Positions 16,093-24,637 of a stretch of 64,000 nucleotides of DNA are shown in pieces. The translations under genes were made by a program, and so were the position numbers. Position 1 is the first letter of the stretch, and each line of letters starts with the position of its first letter. This stretch comes from Pseudovibrio axinellae. GTDB taxonomy: Bacteria; Pseudomonadota; Alphaproteobacteria; Rhizobiales; Stappiaceae. The stretch covers positions 992,001 to 1,056,000 of the forward strand of contig NZ_FOFM01000001.1 of the NCBI RefSeq assembly GCF_900110875.1, written 5' to 3'. The notes below the pieces were generated by a model. The model saw only the letters and a list, made by a program, of their open reading frames with translations. It made no database searches and was not told where the DNA came from.

Positions 16093-17718
16093 CTAGGCTT
16101 GTTCCCTTGTGCTCGCTGTATCATCTGCAATCAAAACGCCGGGATTCATGCGACTATCTGGATCAAAGCTTTTGCTAAGCGCTTTCAACGCACTCATGCC
16201 CAGCTTTCCCTTCTCAGCAGGCAAGTAGGGGGCATGGTCGCGCCCGACACCATGCTGGTGGCTAATTGTACCGCCGTGCGCAACAACTGTATCTGAGGCA
16301 ATTTTCTTGATGATCTTCCAGCGCTGCAGCGTTTCCTCATAGCTGCTTGCCAGCGGGAACAAGTAGGTTGTGTAAGCGCTGGAACCTTGCGGGTAGACAT
16401 GAGAAAGATGTGTGAAGGCAAAGACAGGGATGCCCTGTGCCTTTAGCGCGTTGCTTACGTTTTGCTCAACCACGTTGATGTAGGGGCGCAAGGCGGACCA
16501 GTCCATTGCTGTCTCAAAGGTGTCAGCTCCCACCCCGTGCTCCCAAAGTGCGTCACGCAGATAAGGCCCTTTGAAGCGGCCCTCTTTCCATTTGTCACCA
16601 AGCATGGCGGAAAAGATGCGTTTGCCTCCGTGCTGCTTCAAAAACGTATTTGCCAACTTATAGTTTGCTGCAACTTGCTTTTTTGAGCCAGTCAGGCCGA
16701 ATGTCAGCATACATTTTTGTTCAGACAGCCCCCTCAATTTAAAGAGCATGTTCAGCTTGGAAAGCTTGTTTTCTGGCACTGCCAGTTTCAAACTCACATC
16801 GGTTTCTGTGGCGTTGCTTAACCTCATCATTGAAAGCGGAATACGGCCTTGGGTAATCGCCTGGATAGCTGCGACACCACTTTCCCAATCTGGCATGAAA
16901 ACGGTATAAAACTGCTCGGCTTCAGCCAGTGGTGTAACGCGCAGCTTTACCTCGGTCAAAATCCCTAGAGTGCCTTCCGATCCGAGCACTATTTCTCTCA
17001 GGTCAGGCCCAGCGGAGGATGCAGGGATGCTTGGAATTTCCAAGGTGCCATTTGGCGTTTCCAGCGTACCTCCAGCAAAGAGTTGCTCGATACGGCCATA
17101 GCGCAAAGACTGCTGCCCGGAGGAGCGTGTGACAACCCAACCGCCAGCGGTGGAAAGCTCAAAACTTTGCGGAAAGTGGCCCAAAGTGTAGCCAATAGCT
17201 GCCAGCTGAGCCTCGAGATCGGGTCCACGTACACCGGCACCAAAGGTTGCAATCTGGCTTTCCCGATCAAAGTCCAGCATACGGTTCATACGTGTCAGCG
17301 CAACGGTGATTTGTGGCTTATCATTGACCGGGCAAGCAAGGTGGCCAGCAACTGAGGTGCCGCCACCGTAAGGTACGAGGATAAGGTCTTTACGCGCCGC
17401 CCAATCCATGAGTTCACGGACCTGACGAGACGTTTCAGGAAAAGCAACTGCATCAGGGATGTTTGTAAACACGCCACTGCGCATTTGGATCCAGTCCGAA
17501 AAACTCTGACCAGCTGCATGTTTGATGCGAACTTCAGGTGACTTATCAATAAGAGGATGGTCGGGCGCACGTGTCTGAGGAACGCTCTGCACGACCTCCT
17601 GCAGGCTCGCATTTGGTAAAGGGCGGGTTTGACCTAACAGCTCTGCAATAAGCGCCTTGGCAAAATCTGCCAATTCCGTCTGGTGCGTGTCATCGCCCCA
17701 ACCGTTCCATCTTCTCAT
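16093..17718 (-). CDS. FAD-binding oxidoreductase, alkyldihydroxyacetonephosphate synthase-like
   Basis: A 541-residue VAO-family flavoprotein. It opens with MRRWNGWGDD, the signature of alkylglycerone-phosphate synthase relatives. The FAD domain follows (about 95-290): LVPYGGGTSVAGHLACP, GVRGPDLEAQLAAIGYTLGH, STAGGWVVTRSSGQQSLRYG and REIVLGSEGTLGILTEVKL. The C-terminal part holds GTISHQHGVGRDHAPYLP and DPDSRMNPG, as in AGPS. Eukaryotic AGPS makes the ether bond of ether lipids; bacterial relatives act as oxidases of unknown substrates. First gene of the operon with GlpD-like and FGGY genes, with its promoter in the 113-base gap to pncB. Confidence 0.85.
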   Translation of the reverse strand: MRRWNGWGDDTHQTELADFAKALIAELLGQTRPLPNASLQEVVQSVPQTRAPDHPLIDKSPEVRIKHAAGQSFSDWIQMRSGVFTNIPDAVAFPETSRQVRELMDWAARKDLILVPYGGGTSVAGHLACPVNDKPQITVALTRMNRMLDFDRESQIATFGAGVRGPDLEAQLAAIGYTLGHFPQSFELSTAGGWVVTRSSGQQSLRYGRIEQLFAGGTLETPNGTLEIPSIPASSAGPDLREIVLGSEGTLGILTEVKLRVTPLAEAEQFYTVFMPDWESGVAAIQAITQGRIPLSMMRLSNATETDVSLKLAVPENKLSKLNMLFKLRGLSEQKCMLTFGLTGSKKQVAANYKLANTFLKQHGGKRIFSAMLGDKWKEGRFKGPYLRDALWEHGVGADTFETAMDWSALRPYINVVEQNVSNALKAQGIPVFAFTHLSHVYPQGSSAYTTYLFPLASSYEETLQRWKIIKKIASDTVVAHGGTISHQHGVGRDHAPYLPAEKGKLGMSALKALSKSFDPDSRMNPGVLIADDTASTREQA

Positions 17719-17831
17719 TGTGCTTGCCCCCTAAAAGCATGATTTGTACTGCTTAACGGATGCTACACAGAGATTACCCTGGGGGAAACTATGCAATTGG
17801 ACCATTTTGCTTGGAAGACCAACAAGCTGGC

Positions 17832-19124
17832 TTACACGATAATTTGCTGGCTTACCTGCTCACCTACTCCAAAAACCCTCTTATAACGCTCGATCTCGCT
17901 CGAAGGTCCCATAGCCTTATTCGGGTTGTCAGAAAGCTTAACAGTTGGCTTTCCATCTGCGGAGATGGCTTTGCAGACCAGTGAGAACGGAGCCAACGCA
18001 TCGTCTGGAACAAGCCCACGGAAATCGTTGGTGAGCATCGTCCCCCAACCAAAGCTGCAGCGAACGCGGCCACGAAATTTGCTTTGCAAGTGCGCGATCA
18101 TATCCTCATCCAGACCATCTGAGAAGATAACGCGTTTTTTTGAAGGGTCCTCTCCGCAGCTCTTCCACCATGAGATCGCTGCTTCCGCTCCTTTCACAGG
18201 ATCACCGCTATCAATGCGAATGCCGGTCCATGAGGACAGCCAGTTTGGCGCACGTTCTAAAAAGCCTTGCGTGCCATAGGTGTCAGGCAGGATAATCCGA
18301 AGGTTGCCATCGTGTTCATCTTGCCAATCCTTCAGCACCTGATAAGGCGCTTCAGCCAGCTCCTTGTCACTTTTGGCAAGAGCAGAATACACCATGGGCA
18401 GCTCGTGGGCATTGGTGCCGATGGCTTCAACCTCCCGACGCATGGCAATCAGGCAGTTGGAGGTACCTACAAACTTCTTGCCGAGCCCTTCCATCATGGC
18501 CTGAACACACCAGTCCTGCCAAAGATACGAGTGGCGGCGGCGGGTTCCAAAGTCTGCCAATAACAAATCATCGACTTTGCGAAGGCGCTCCACCTTCTCC
18601 CAAAGCTTTGTCATCGCGCGGGCATAAAGCACCTGAAGCTCAAACCGGCCCATGTTTTTTAACACAGCACGGGAGCGCAGTTCCATCAAAACAGCCAGTG
18701 CTGGAACTTCCCAAAGCATGACCGCAGGCCAATCCCCCTCAAAGGTCAGTTCATACTGATCATCTTTGACTTCAAGGTGATAAGGAGGCAAACGCAGGTT
18801 TTCAAACCATTCCAAAAACTCGGCACGGAACATGGACCGCTTGCCGTAAAACATGTTGCCACGTAGCCATGTACTCTCCCCTCGCGAGAGGGAAAGCGTG
18901 CGGATGTGATCTAGCTGATCACGCAGCTCGCGCTCATCAATCAGCTTTGCAAGTGGGATATGCCGCGCCCTGTTGATCAGGCTAAATGTTACCTGCGTCT
19001 TTGGCTTGTTCAAAAACACCGATTGCGCCATCAGCAACTTATAAAAGTCAGTATCGATCAGCGAGCGGACAATTGGATCGATCTTCCAATTATGGTTATA
19101 CACGCGGGAAGCTATATCAATCAT
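17832..19124 (-). CDS. pncB: Nicotinate phosphoribosyltransferase
   Basis: Converts nicotinate and PRPP to nicotinate mononucleotide in NAD salvage. 430 residues, the length of proteobacterial PncB. Seen: LIDTDFYKLLMAQSVFLNKP at the N-terminus, DFGTRRRHSYLWQDW near residue 190, GTSNCLIAMRRE, LPDTYGTQGFL, and GIRIDSGDPVKGAEAAISWW plus IIFSDGLDEDMI-like VIFSDGLDEDMIAHLQSKF, all expected for the PRPP and nicotinate sites. Its start overlaps the nicotinamidase stop by ATGA, so it is co-translated with pncA. Confidence 0.96.
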   Translation of the reverse strand: MIDIASRVYNHNWKIDPIVRSLIDTDFYKLLMAQSVFLNKPKTQVTFSLINRARHIPLAKLIDERELRDQLDHIRTLSLSRGESTWLRGNMFYGKRSMFRAEFLEWFENLRLPPYHLEVKDDQYELTFEGDWPAVMLWEVPALAVLMELRSRAVLKNMGRFELQVLYARAMTKLWEKVERLRKVDDLLLADFGTRRRHSYLWQDWCVQAMMEGLGKKFVGTSNCLIAMRREVEAIGTNAHELPMVYSALAKSDKELAEAPYQVLKDWQDEHDGNLRIILPDTYGTQGFLERAPNWLSSWTGIRIDSGDPVKGAEAAISWWKSCGEDPSKKRVIFSDGLDEDMIAHLQSKFRGRVRCSFGWGTMLTNDFRGLVPDDALAPFSLVCKAISADGKPTVKLSDNPNKAMGPSSEIERYKRVFGVGEQVSQQIIV

Positions 19125-19747
19125 AGTGTTGTCATCTCAGCAAAAAACTTTACGCCGCACTGTGCCATCTCATCCAGAGCTTCCTGCAAGGAGCCGTTTA
19201 AGTCGATCGCTCTGCACGCATCTAAGTGAACAACCACCTCAAAGCCCTGTTGCACAGCATCAATGGCAGAGAACTTCACGCAAAAATCAGTCGCCAAACC
19301 AGCCATATGTAGCTGCTTGACACCGCGCTCTCTCAGGTAACCAGCAAGGCCAGTGGGCGTGGTGTGATCGTTTTCAAAGAAGGCTGAATAGCTGTCTATA
19401 TGTGGACGAAATCCCTTGCGGATTATCAGGTCGGCCGCATCGGTTTTCAGGTCTTCATGGAACGCAGCACCGCTGGTTCCCTGTACACAGTGTGTCGGCC
19501 ACAAAACCTGCTGCCCATACTCCATACCAACCAGATCGTAGGACTCTTTGCCTTGATGAGATTGTGCAAAGGACAGGTGCCTGCTTGGATGCCAGTCTTG
19601 CGTCAACACTTTGACAGCAAAATCATTTTGCAGCTCGTTGACGAGCGGTACAATCTCCTCGCCCCGCTCCACTGCCAGAGCCCCTCCTGAACAGAAATCG
19701 TTCTGAATATCAATCATAATCAGAGCAGCGTTTGACGGTCGTGTCAT
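19121..19747 (-). CDS. pncA: Nicotinamidase
   Basis: Hydrolyses nicotinamide to nicotinate and ammonia, feeding the next gene, pncB. ATG 19747 follows AGGAAACC; it gives 208 residues, the normal size, whereas a start 63 bases upstream adds an atypical extension. Seen: catalytic Asp in LIMIDIQNDFCSGGALAV, metal-site residues in TQDWHPSRHLSF, and catalytic Cys in HMAGLATDFCVKFSAIDAV. The two-gene pncA-pncB unit forms a complete nicotinamide-to-NaMN salvage route. Confidence 0.95.
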   Translation of the reverse strand: MTRPSNAALIMIDIQNDFCSGGALAVERGEEIVPLVNELQNDFAVKVLTQDWHPSRHLSFAQSHQGKESYDLVGMEYGQQVLWPTHCVQGTSGAAFHEDLKTDAADLIIRKGFRPHIDSYSAFFENDHTTPTGLAGYLRERGVKQLHMAGLATDFCVKFSAIDAVQQGFEVVVHLDACRAIDLNGSLQEALDEMAQCGVKFFAEMTTL

Positions 19748-19993
19748 TATGGTTTCCTGTTCGCATTGAGAGGCCACGCCAGAGCTTCGCGCCGCAAAGC
19801 ACGATAGCATCTAGATACACCAAAGCGGGCCGCGCAAAATATTGCGATTATCTCGGCCAAACTCAAGCAAAATATACGGGATTAAGGGAGGAAGAACGGT
19901 AAAACTGTTATTGCACACGCAAAGCAACGAAGAGCGTGCCGGTGCAGAGCCTCCCTTTGCAGGACACCCAGCGCCAGCTTTATGTGCCCAGAC

Positions 19994-21451
19994 TCAAGCT
20001 GTTTGTACGTTCTTCAAAAATGTTTCAATTTGTTGTTTGAGCATGTTTGCTTCGTTGGAAACATCACGCGATGCATACAGCACTTTTTGTGCAGACTCCG
20101 AGGTTGAAGAAACAGAATCCGTCACTTCCACTATTCCGCTGTTCACAATGCCGGTGCCTTGAGCTGCTTGTTGAACGCTTGAGCTAATCTCGACCGTTGC
20201 GGTGTCCTGTTGCTCCACTGCGGAGGCTATGGATGCGGTGTATTCGTCAACTTGCAGCATTGTTGAGGCGATTTCTTCAATTACTGAAACAGCCTCTTTT
20301 GATGATGTCTGAATATCAACAATCTGACTGGAAATGTCTTCAGTCGCTCTGGAGGTTTGAGTTGCCAGATCCTTTACTTCTGCCGCGACGACTGCAAACC
20401 CCTTGCCCTGATCGCCTGCCCGCGCGGCTTCAATGGTTGCATTAAGTGCCAACAGGTTTGTTTGCTCGGCGATGTCTCTGATTAATGTAACCACCTGACC
20501 AATTTTCTGTGCGGCAGTATCCAAGTTGGTCACACTTTCACTGCTGCGCTGCGCCGAGTTCGCGGTTTGAGACACGATCGTTTTCGTCTGGTTTATTTGT
20601 ATATTGATTTGCGCAATGGATGCAGACAGCTCTTCAGCTGCGGCCGCAGCCGTACCAACACTTTGCGCCGCTTCCTGAGAGGATTTAGAAATACTGTGAG
20701 ATTGTTTTAGGGTTTCATCCGCAACACTTGTAAGCGACTGGGCTGTTTTTTCCATCGCAATACTGTTGCCAGAGACACCACCTAAAGACACTTTAACGGT
20801 TTGATGGAAATTCTCGATGAGTTCATCAACCCTGTTGCTTCTGCTTTGCTCATTTGCCTGGGCAAGTTTTTGCTCTTCCAGCAAGTGTGTCGCTTGTGCC
20901 CGCGCTTCATTTGCCTGATCGACCGAAACCGTGGATTCATGAATGTAGTTTTCAAGCCGGGTTGTGAGCCATACCAAAACGCAGGATTGTAGAACAAGTA
21001 TCACGGCGTGCAGTACAACACGTGTCATGTCAGCACCGGCTGGAAATACTGCCATCGGGTAGAGGAAGTTGAGCATGAGGTGATGCACTGCGATAACGAC
21101 AGTCCCAATCACAACAGCTCTTGCAGAGCACCAACCCGCAAGGACAGACAGGGAGGCAAAGAAGTACATATGCCAGTCGATCTGGTAAGGGTGCTCAGAA
21201 AATATAAATACAATAATAGCGACTTGAGAAACAAAGCTTATTGCACTGATGTCACGGGTAAGGCTGCTTGTTGATGCGTGCAGGAATGAGAGCGTCGTCA
21301 ACAAAGCAGCTGCTACTGCTACCCCAATTGCAAACCAACCATTTTTTGCATCCAGATTGATGGACATCACCACTGCCAAAAGCACGTTGATCCATAATAG
21401 CCCAACTATGATTTTTGAAAAATGAAGTCTAATTACTTGCAATTGGTTCAT
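19994..21451 (-). CDS. Methyl-accepting chemotaxis protein with six-helix membrane sensor
   Basis: Chemoreceptor of 485 residues from ATG 21451 (site GGACGG). The N-terminus, about residues 10-190, holds about six membrane spans instead of a periplasmic ligand domain. This part includes [17 protein letters not shown] and [14 protein letters not shown], with histidines in or next to membrane helices. No obvious HAMP domain; a coiled linker ([18 protein letters not shown]) leads to the signalling hairpin, where the tip reads [20 protein letters not shown] and the flank [20 protein letters not shown]. Ligand is unknown; membrane histidines could bind metal or haem, or sense pH or redox. It is probably co-transcribed with the small membrane gene 49 bases upstream. 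Confidence 0.9.
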   Translation of the reverse strand: MNQLQVIRLHFSKIIVGLLWINVLLAVVMSINLDAKNGWFAIGVAVAAALLTTLSFLHASTSSLTRDISAISFVSQVAIIVFIFSEHPYQIDWHMYFFASLSVLAGWCSARAVVIGTVVIAVHHLMLNFLYPMAVFPAGADMTRVVLHAVILVLQSCVLVWLTTRLENYIHESTVSVDQANEARAQATHLLEEQKLAQANEQSRSNRVDELIENFHQTVKVSLGGVSGNSIAMEKTAQSLTSVADETLKQSHSISKSSQEAAQSVGTAAAAAEELSASIAQINIQINQTKTIVSQTANSAQRSSESVTNLDTAAQKIGQVVTLIRDIAEQTNLLALNATIEAARAGDQGKGFAVVAAEVKDLATQTSRATEDISSQIVDIQTSSKEAVSVIEEIASTMLQVDEYTASIASAVEQQDTATVEISSSVQQAAQGTGIVNSGIVEVTDSVSSTSESAQKVLYASRDVSNEANMLKQQIETFLKNVQTA

Positions 21452-21500
21452 TGTTTCCGTCCAGAAATATTTGCTATGAAATTGCGGGGCTGCCTGACTA

Positions 21501-21857
21501 TTATTCAGGCCTTGGGAAGCAGGCAGAAAACACTTCTCCGCTTCCAACAAACCAAGCTCCGCTCGTATATAGTTTCTCTATAAAGTCAGAGTTCTGCGAG
21601 TTGGCGAGTACTATCCAAGACCAGAAGCCAGTATTCATGAGTTGACCGCCCGCTTCAGCTACCACTTGAACAGCCCTTGTTCTTTCTGAGAATGGGGAAA
21701 CAAAGACGACAACTTGTTCCAACTCCTTACCAGGTAAAGACTGCGCTAAAAAAACTGCCGCAGTGAGCGCGAAAAAAACAAGTAAGCTAATAATATTGTG
21801 TTTGACTGGACGAGCATCATCTACGTAACAATTGCTCTTCACTTTACTCGCATTCAT
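21501..21857 (-). CDS. Small membrane-anchored protein upstream of chemoreceptor
   Basis: A 118-residue protein (ATG 21857; an alternative ATG 21 bases upstream is possible). One membrane segment at about residues 21-38 ([18 protein letters not shown]) is followed by a soluble domain of about 75 residues with [38 protein letters not shown] and the end [19 protein letters not shown]. The domain is predicted to be periplasmic by its position after a single anchor. I know of similar unnamed alphaproteobacterial proteins ending in a GAW...GC pattern, but cannot confirm a family. It lies 49 bases before the receptor gene on the same strand, so it is a plausible accessory subunit. Confidence 0.65.
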   Translation of the reverse strand: MNASKVKSNCYVDDARPVKHNIISLLVFFALTAAVFLAQSLPGKELEQVVVFVSPFSERTRAVQVVAEAGGQLMNTGFWSWIVLANSQNSDFIEKLYTSGAWFVGSGEVFSACFPRPE

Positions 21858-22493
21858 TTTGACAGCAGCACCTCTCAAATGAATTTCAATCGCTGAAACA
21901 AAACATCAAATTCGGATGTATTTTATGATTGCCTTTATGTAACTAGTCAAATTTGCAACGCCATTATAACCTAGTTATTATTAATAATAGGTTTTATATA
22001 TTAATAGAAAACATAAAACTCACTAAGTTTACTTTATGAAACATACCATGACAGCGCATTTCACGTAATAAAACCGCATTTAAAGTACGAACAAATGCAC
22101 TTTGTGAATTATGCAATCAAGGATAGTGTTTTCTGGATTGTTCAGGTTAATTGATTCAGCATCAGCTGGGTAACACTCGTTTTGAACGTGCATTTATTCA
22201 TCAATTTCAAGAAGTTATATTGGATTTTGTATTTGCTGCTCCCTTTTTGTTTCGTCACCATTTAATGCCCATCGAGAGGTCGTTCCTGGCTGCTTCACCT
22301 GGACGATACACCTCCCACATTGTTGTGTGCTCTACTTTTGATTTAGGCACTGGTCCGTGGTTACCATGAGAGCGTCTATCCATAAGTATTCGAAGGGGCT
22401 TCGTATCAAGGTCGTTTTGGGCAGAGTCCATTTTGCTTTAATTGAGCATTTTTAAATACTTGTTTCTATGTTCACTAAATCGAGGTGATTTGA
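21858..22493. other. AT-rich intergenic region
   Basis: About 635 bases, strongly AT-rich between 21900 and 22100. An interrupted inverted repeat (AACCTA at 21968, TAGGTT at 21988, with TTATTAATAA between) may mark the promoter or an operator of the receptor operon. No gene is supported; a short frame at 22151-22369 lacks a ribosome site and family features. Confidence 0.45.
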
Positions 22494-23027
22494 ATGTTGC
22501 GATCAATCTATATTTTTGCAGCCCTTGCGGTTTCTGGGGCCGCAACAACGACTTCTGTCTGGGCCGAAGCTCCGCAATTAAAAACACCCAGTCCCGCTAT
22601 CTATCTAAGTGACAACCTTGGGGAGCCACAGGACCTTGGTTGGTGCATTGATACACTTGGCCGCGGCTATGCTGAGAACCTTCAGGCTCATTCGTGTAAA
22701 CCTCAAGGCGGAGACGTTCAGTTTGCTTATTCGCCTGAGACCAATCTGATCTCATCGGTTCCGTATGCAGGAAAATGTATGTCGCTGAGAGCTGCCCCTA
22801 CTCCAACTGCATTCAGCCTAGAGGACTGCGATCTGACGCAGGATGCTCAAAAGTTCGTTTACACCTCTACCAATGGGCAGATTTCGCCAGCAGCCGATGT
22901 AAACAAATGCGTTGCCGTTGGTGAGGAAATTCGTCAGGCCGGGCCGTTCTCATCCAGAGATTTGGATTTGGTTGACTGCAATGACGTTGCACAGGAACGT
23001 TCTGCATGGACCATACGCGACGAGTAA
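22494..23027 (+). CDS. Secreted beta-trefoil (ricin-B-like) protein
   Basis: A 177-residue exported protein behind a good GAGGTG site. The signal peptide is residues 1-24 (IFAALAVSGAATTTSVWA, cut before EAP). The mature part shows three similar units of about 45 residues, each with a Cys-containing strand pair and an aromatic Q-x-W-like end: WCIDTLG..LQAHSC..QFAY; KCMSLRA..LEDC..QKFVY; KCVAVGE..LVDC..SAWTIR. This is the ricin-type beta-trefoil layout, with six cysteines probably forming one disulfide per unit. A carbohydrate-binding or inhibitor role is possible. It precedes coxM by 235 bases with a hairpin in between, so it is probably a separate unit. Confidence 0.65.
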   Translation: MLRSIYIFAALAVSGAATTTSVWAEAPQLKTPSPAIYLSDNLGEPQDLGWCIDTLGRGYAENLQAHSCKPQGGDVQFAYSPETNLISSVPYAGKCMSLRAAPTPTAFSLEDCDLTQDAQKFVYTSTNGQISPAADVNKCVAVGEEIRQAGPFSSRDLDLVDCNDVAQERSAWTIRDE

Positions 23028-23132
23028 AGTTGCGAAAGTGGCGCAGCTGGTCGGCCAGTGTGTTTCGCAGTTCGTGCAAAAATCGCGCATCTTATGAGAA
23101 AAGCAGCGCCAGTAAGTAGATCGACGTAGATT

Positions 23133-23178
23133 TGAGGCCCGTACTTTGTCGCAGTGATAGCCTGCGGGTATGGCCTCA
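23133..23178 (+). terminator. Possible terminator after the beta-trefoil gene
   Basis: TGAGGCC at 23133-23139 pairs with GGCCTCA at 23172-23178; inside lies a second stem CGCAG (23150) / CTGCG (23161). TTTTAAAT follows. The loop is long, so this may instead be a regulatory structure ahead of coxM. Confidence 0.4.
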
Positions 23179-23262
23179 TTTTAAATTGCTAGGATCCAGA
23201 CCTCACCCGCTTTTCGGTATTGCAAATGTCAATGCAAATCTGAGGGAGGATTTATAGCGACT

Positions 23263-24162
23263 ATGATACCAGGCGATTTTGAATTCAAGCAACCTGCATC
23301 GAAAGATGAAGCTTTGAGCATGTTGCGCGATGGAGGAGATGACGCTCGCCCGCTTTTAGGCGGACAGAGTCTTATCCCGATGATGAAACTGCGAATGGCG
23401 AGCCCCGATATACTGGTCGATTTGCGCGGACTTGATGATCTGCGGCATATTTCGATCGGCAAGAGCATCCATATCGGCGCAGCTGTAACGCAACATGAAT
23501 TAATCGGTTCAGAAGAGCTATTCAACGTTTGCCCGATCATTCGGGAAACAGCTCTTGTTATTGCTGATCCCCAGATCCGCTATAGCGGTACCATTGGCGG
23601 TAATGTTGCCAACGGAGACCCCGGCAATGACATGCCAGCGCTCATGCAATGTCTTGATGCAACGTATATTCTGGAAAGTTCTGAGGGAATACGTGAAGTT
23701 AAGGCGCGTGACTTTTATGAGGCTGCTTATTTTACAGCCTTACAAACTGGAGAAATTGTGACCGGTATTCGCTTTCCCAAGCCAGAAAGCGGTCACGGCT
23801 ATTCCTATCAAAAGCTAAAACGTAAAGTTGGAGACTACGCAACCGCTGCCGCTGCTGTCGTACTTTCTCTTTCCGGAGACAACGTTAAGAGCGCTTCCGT
23901 TGCTTTGACCAACCTCGCCGACACACCTTTGTTTGTTGAAAAAGCTGAAGATATTCTAGTCGGCTCACAACTCACTTTGAACACGATAAGGGCAACAATG
24001 GACGCTGCTGAAGCGATCATGGAGCCTGTTTCTGATGGGCGAGGAAGCCGTGAATACAGAACGAAGATGGGTGGCATCATGGTCAAACGTGCAATTGAGC
24101 AAGCCGCAATGCGCGCAGATGGGACTGCGAAAGGGGGGCTCTTCGGATGGCTAAAACGTTAA
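23263..24162 (+). CDS. coxM: Carbon monoxide dehydrogenase medium (FAD) subunit
   Basis: Flavoprotein subunit of the (LMS)2 CO dehydrogenase; it passes electrons from the iron-sulfur subunit to the respiratory chain. 299 residues. FAD-binding motifs are [16 protein letters not shown] (29-44) and [14 protein letters not shown] (110-123), and the C-terminal CO_deh_flav domain ends near residue 285. The ATG follows GAGGGAGG by about 12 bases. It overlaps coxS by 16 bases. Gene order M-S-L is that of form I cox operons. A direct repeat of TGCAAAT (23221 and 23233) lies just ahead of the ribosome site. Confidence 0.94.
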   Translation: MIPGDFEFKQPASKDEALSMLRDGGDDARPLLGGQSLIPMMKLRMASPDILVDLRGLDDLRHISIGKSIHIGAAVTQHELIGSEELFNVCPIIRETALVIADPQIRYSGTIGGNVANGDPGNDMPALMQCLDATYILESSEGIREVKARDFYEAAYFTALQTGEIVTGIRFPKPESGHGYSYQKLKRKVGDYATAAAAVVLSLSGDNVKSASVALTNLADTPLFVEKAEDILVGSQLTLNTIRATMDAAEAIMEPVSDGRGSREYRTKMGGIMVKRAIEQAAMRADGTAKGGLFGWLKR

Positions 24163-24635
24163 TCCAACTGACCGTCAACGGCGAACCGCACGAGGTTGCA
24201 GTAAACCCACGTGATTTGCTGATCCATACATTGCGGGAGACCCTGGGTCTGACTGGCGCGCACATTGGCTGCGACACCTCTCATTGTGGCGCATGCACGA
24301 TCGATATTGATGGCCAGTCCTCCAAGAGCTGCACCATGTTTGCGGTTCAGGCAAATGGGTCGAACATTACGACCATTGAAGGCATGGCTGGCGCAGATGG
24401 CACACTCCATGTGCTGCAAGAAGCCTTCAGGGAGATGCATGGTTTGCAGTGTGGATTTTGTACCCCGGGTATGATTATGCGTGCGCACCGACTGTTGGAA
24501 GAAAACCCAACACCGACAGAAGAAGAAATCCGCATCGGGATCTCTGGCAACCTGTGTCGGTGCACGGGCTACCAAAACATTGTCAAAGCGATCCAACACG
24601 CGAGTGAAACGCTAACCAGCAATGTGGAGGCTTAA
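24147..24635 (+). CDS. coxS: Carbon monoxide dehydrogenase small (2Fe-2S) subunit
   Basis: Carries two [2Fe-2S] clusters between the molybdenum site and FAD. 162 residues. All eight ligands are seen: Cys42, 47, 50 and 62 in the N-terminal ferredoxin-like domain ([16 protein letters not shown]), and Cys102, 105, 137 and 139 in the helical domain ([16 protein letters not shown]). Numbering matches the well-studied Oligotropha subunit closely. Starts inside the end of coxM and stops two bases before coxL, so all three are translated together. Confidence 0.96.
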   Translation: MAKTLIQLTVNGEPHEVAVNPRDLLIHTLRETLGLTGAHIGCDTSHCGACTIDIDGQSSKSCTMFAVQANGSNITTIEGMAGADGTLHVLQEAFREMHGLQCGFCTPGMIMRAHRLLEENPTPTEEEIRIGISGNLCRCTGYQNIVKAIQHASETLTSNVEA

Positions 24636-24637
24636 AC

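Noticed and set aside
22151-22369. 72-codon plus-strand frame between the chemoreceptor and beta-trefoil genes
   Set aside because: No ribosome site, no family features, and AT-rich surroundings.
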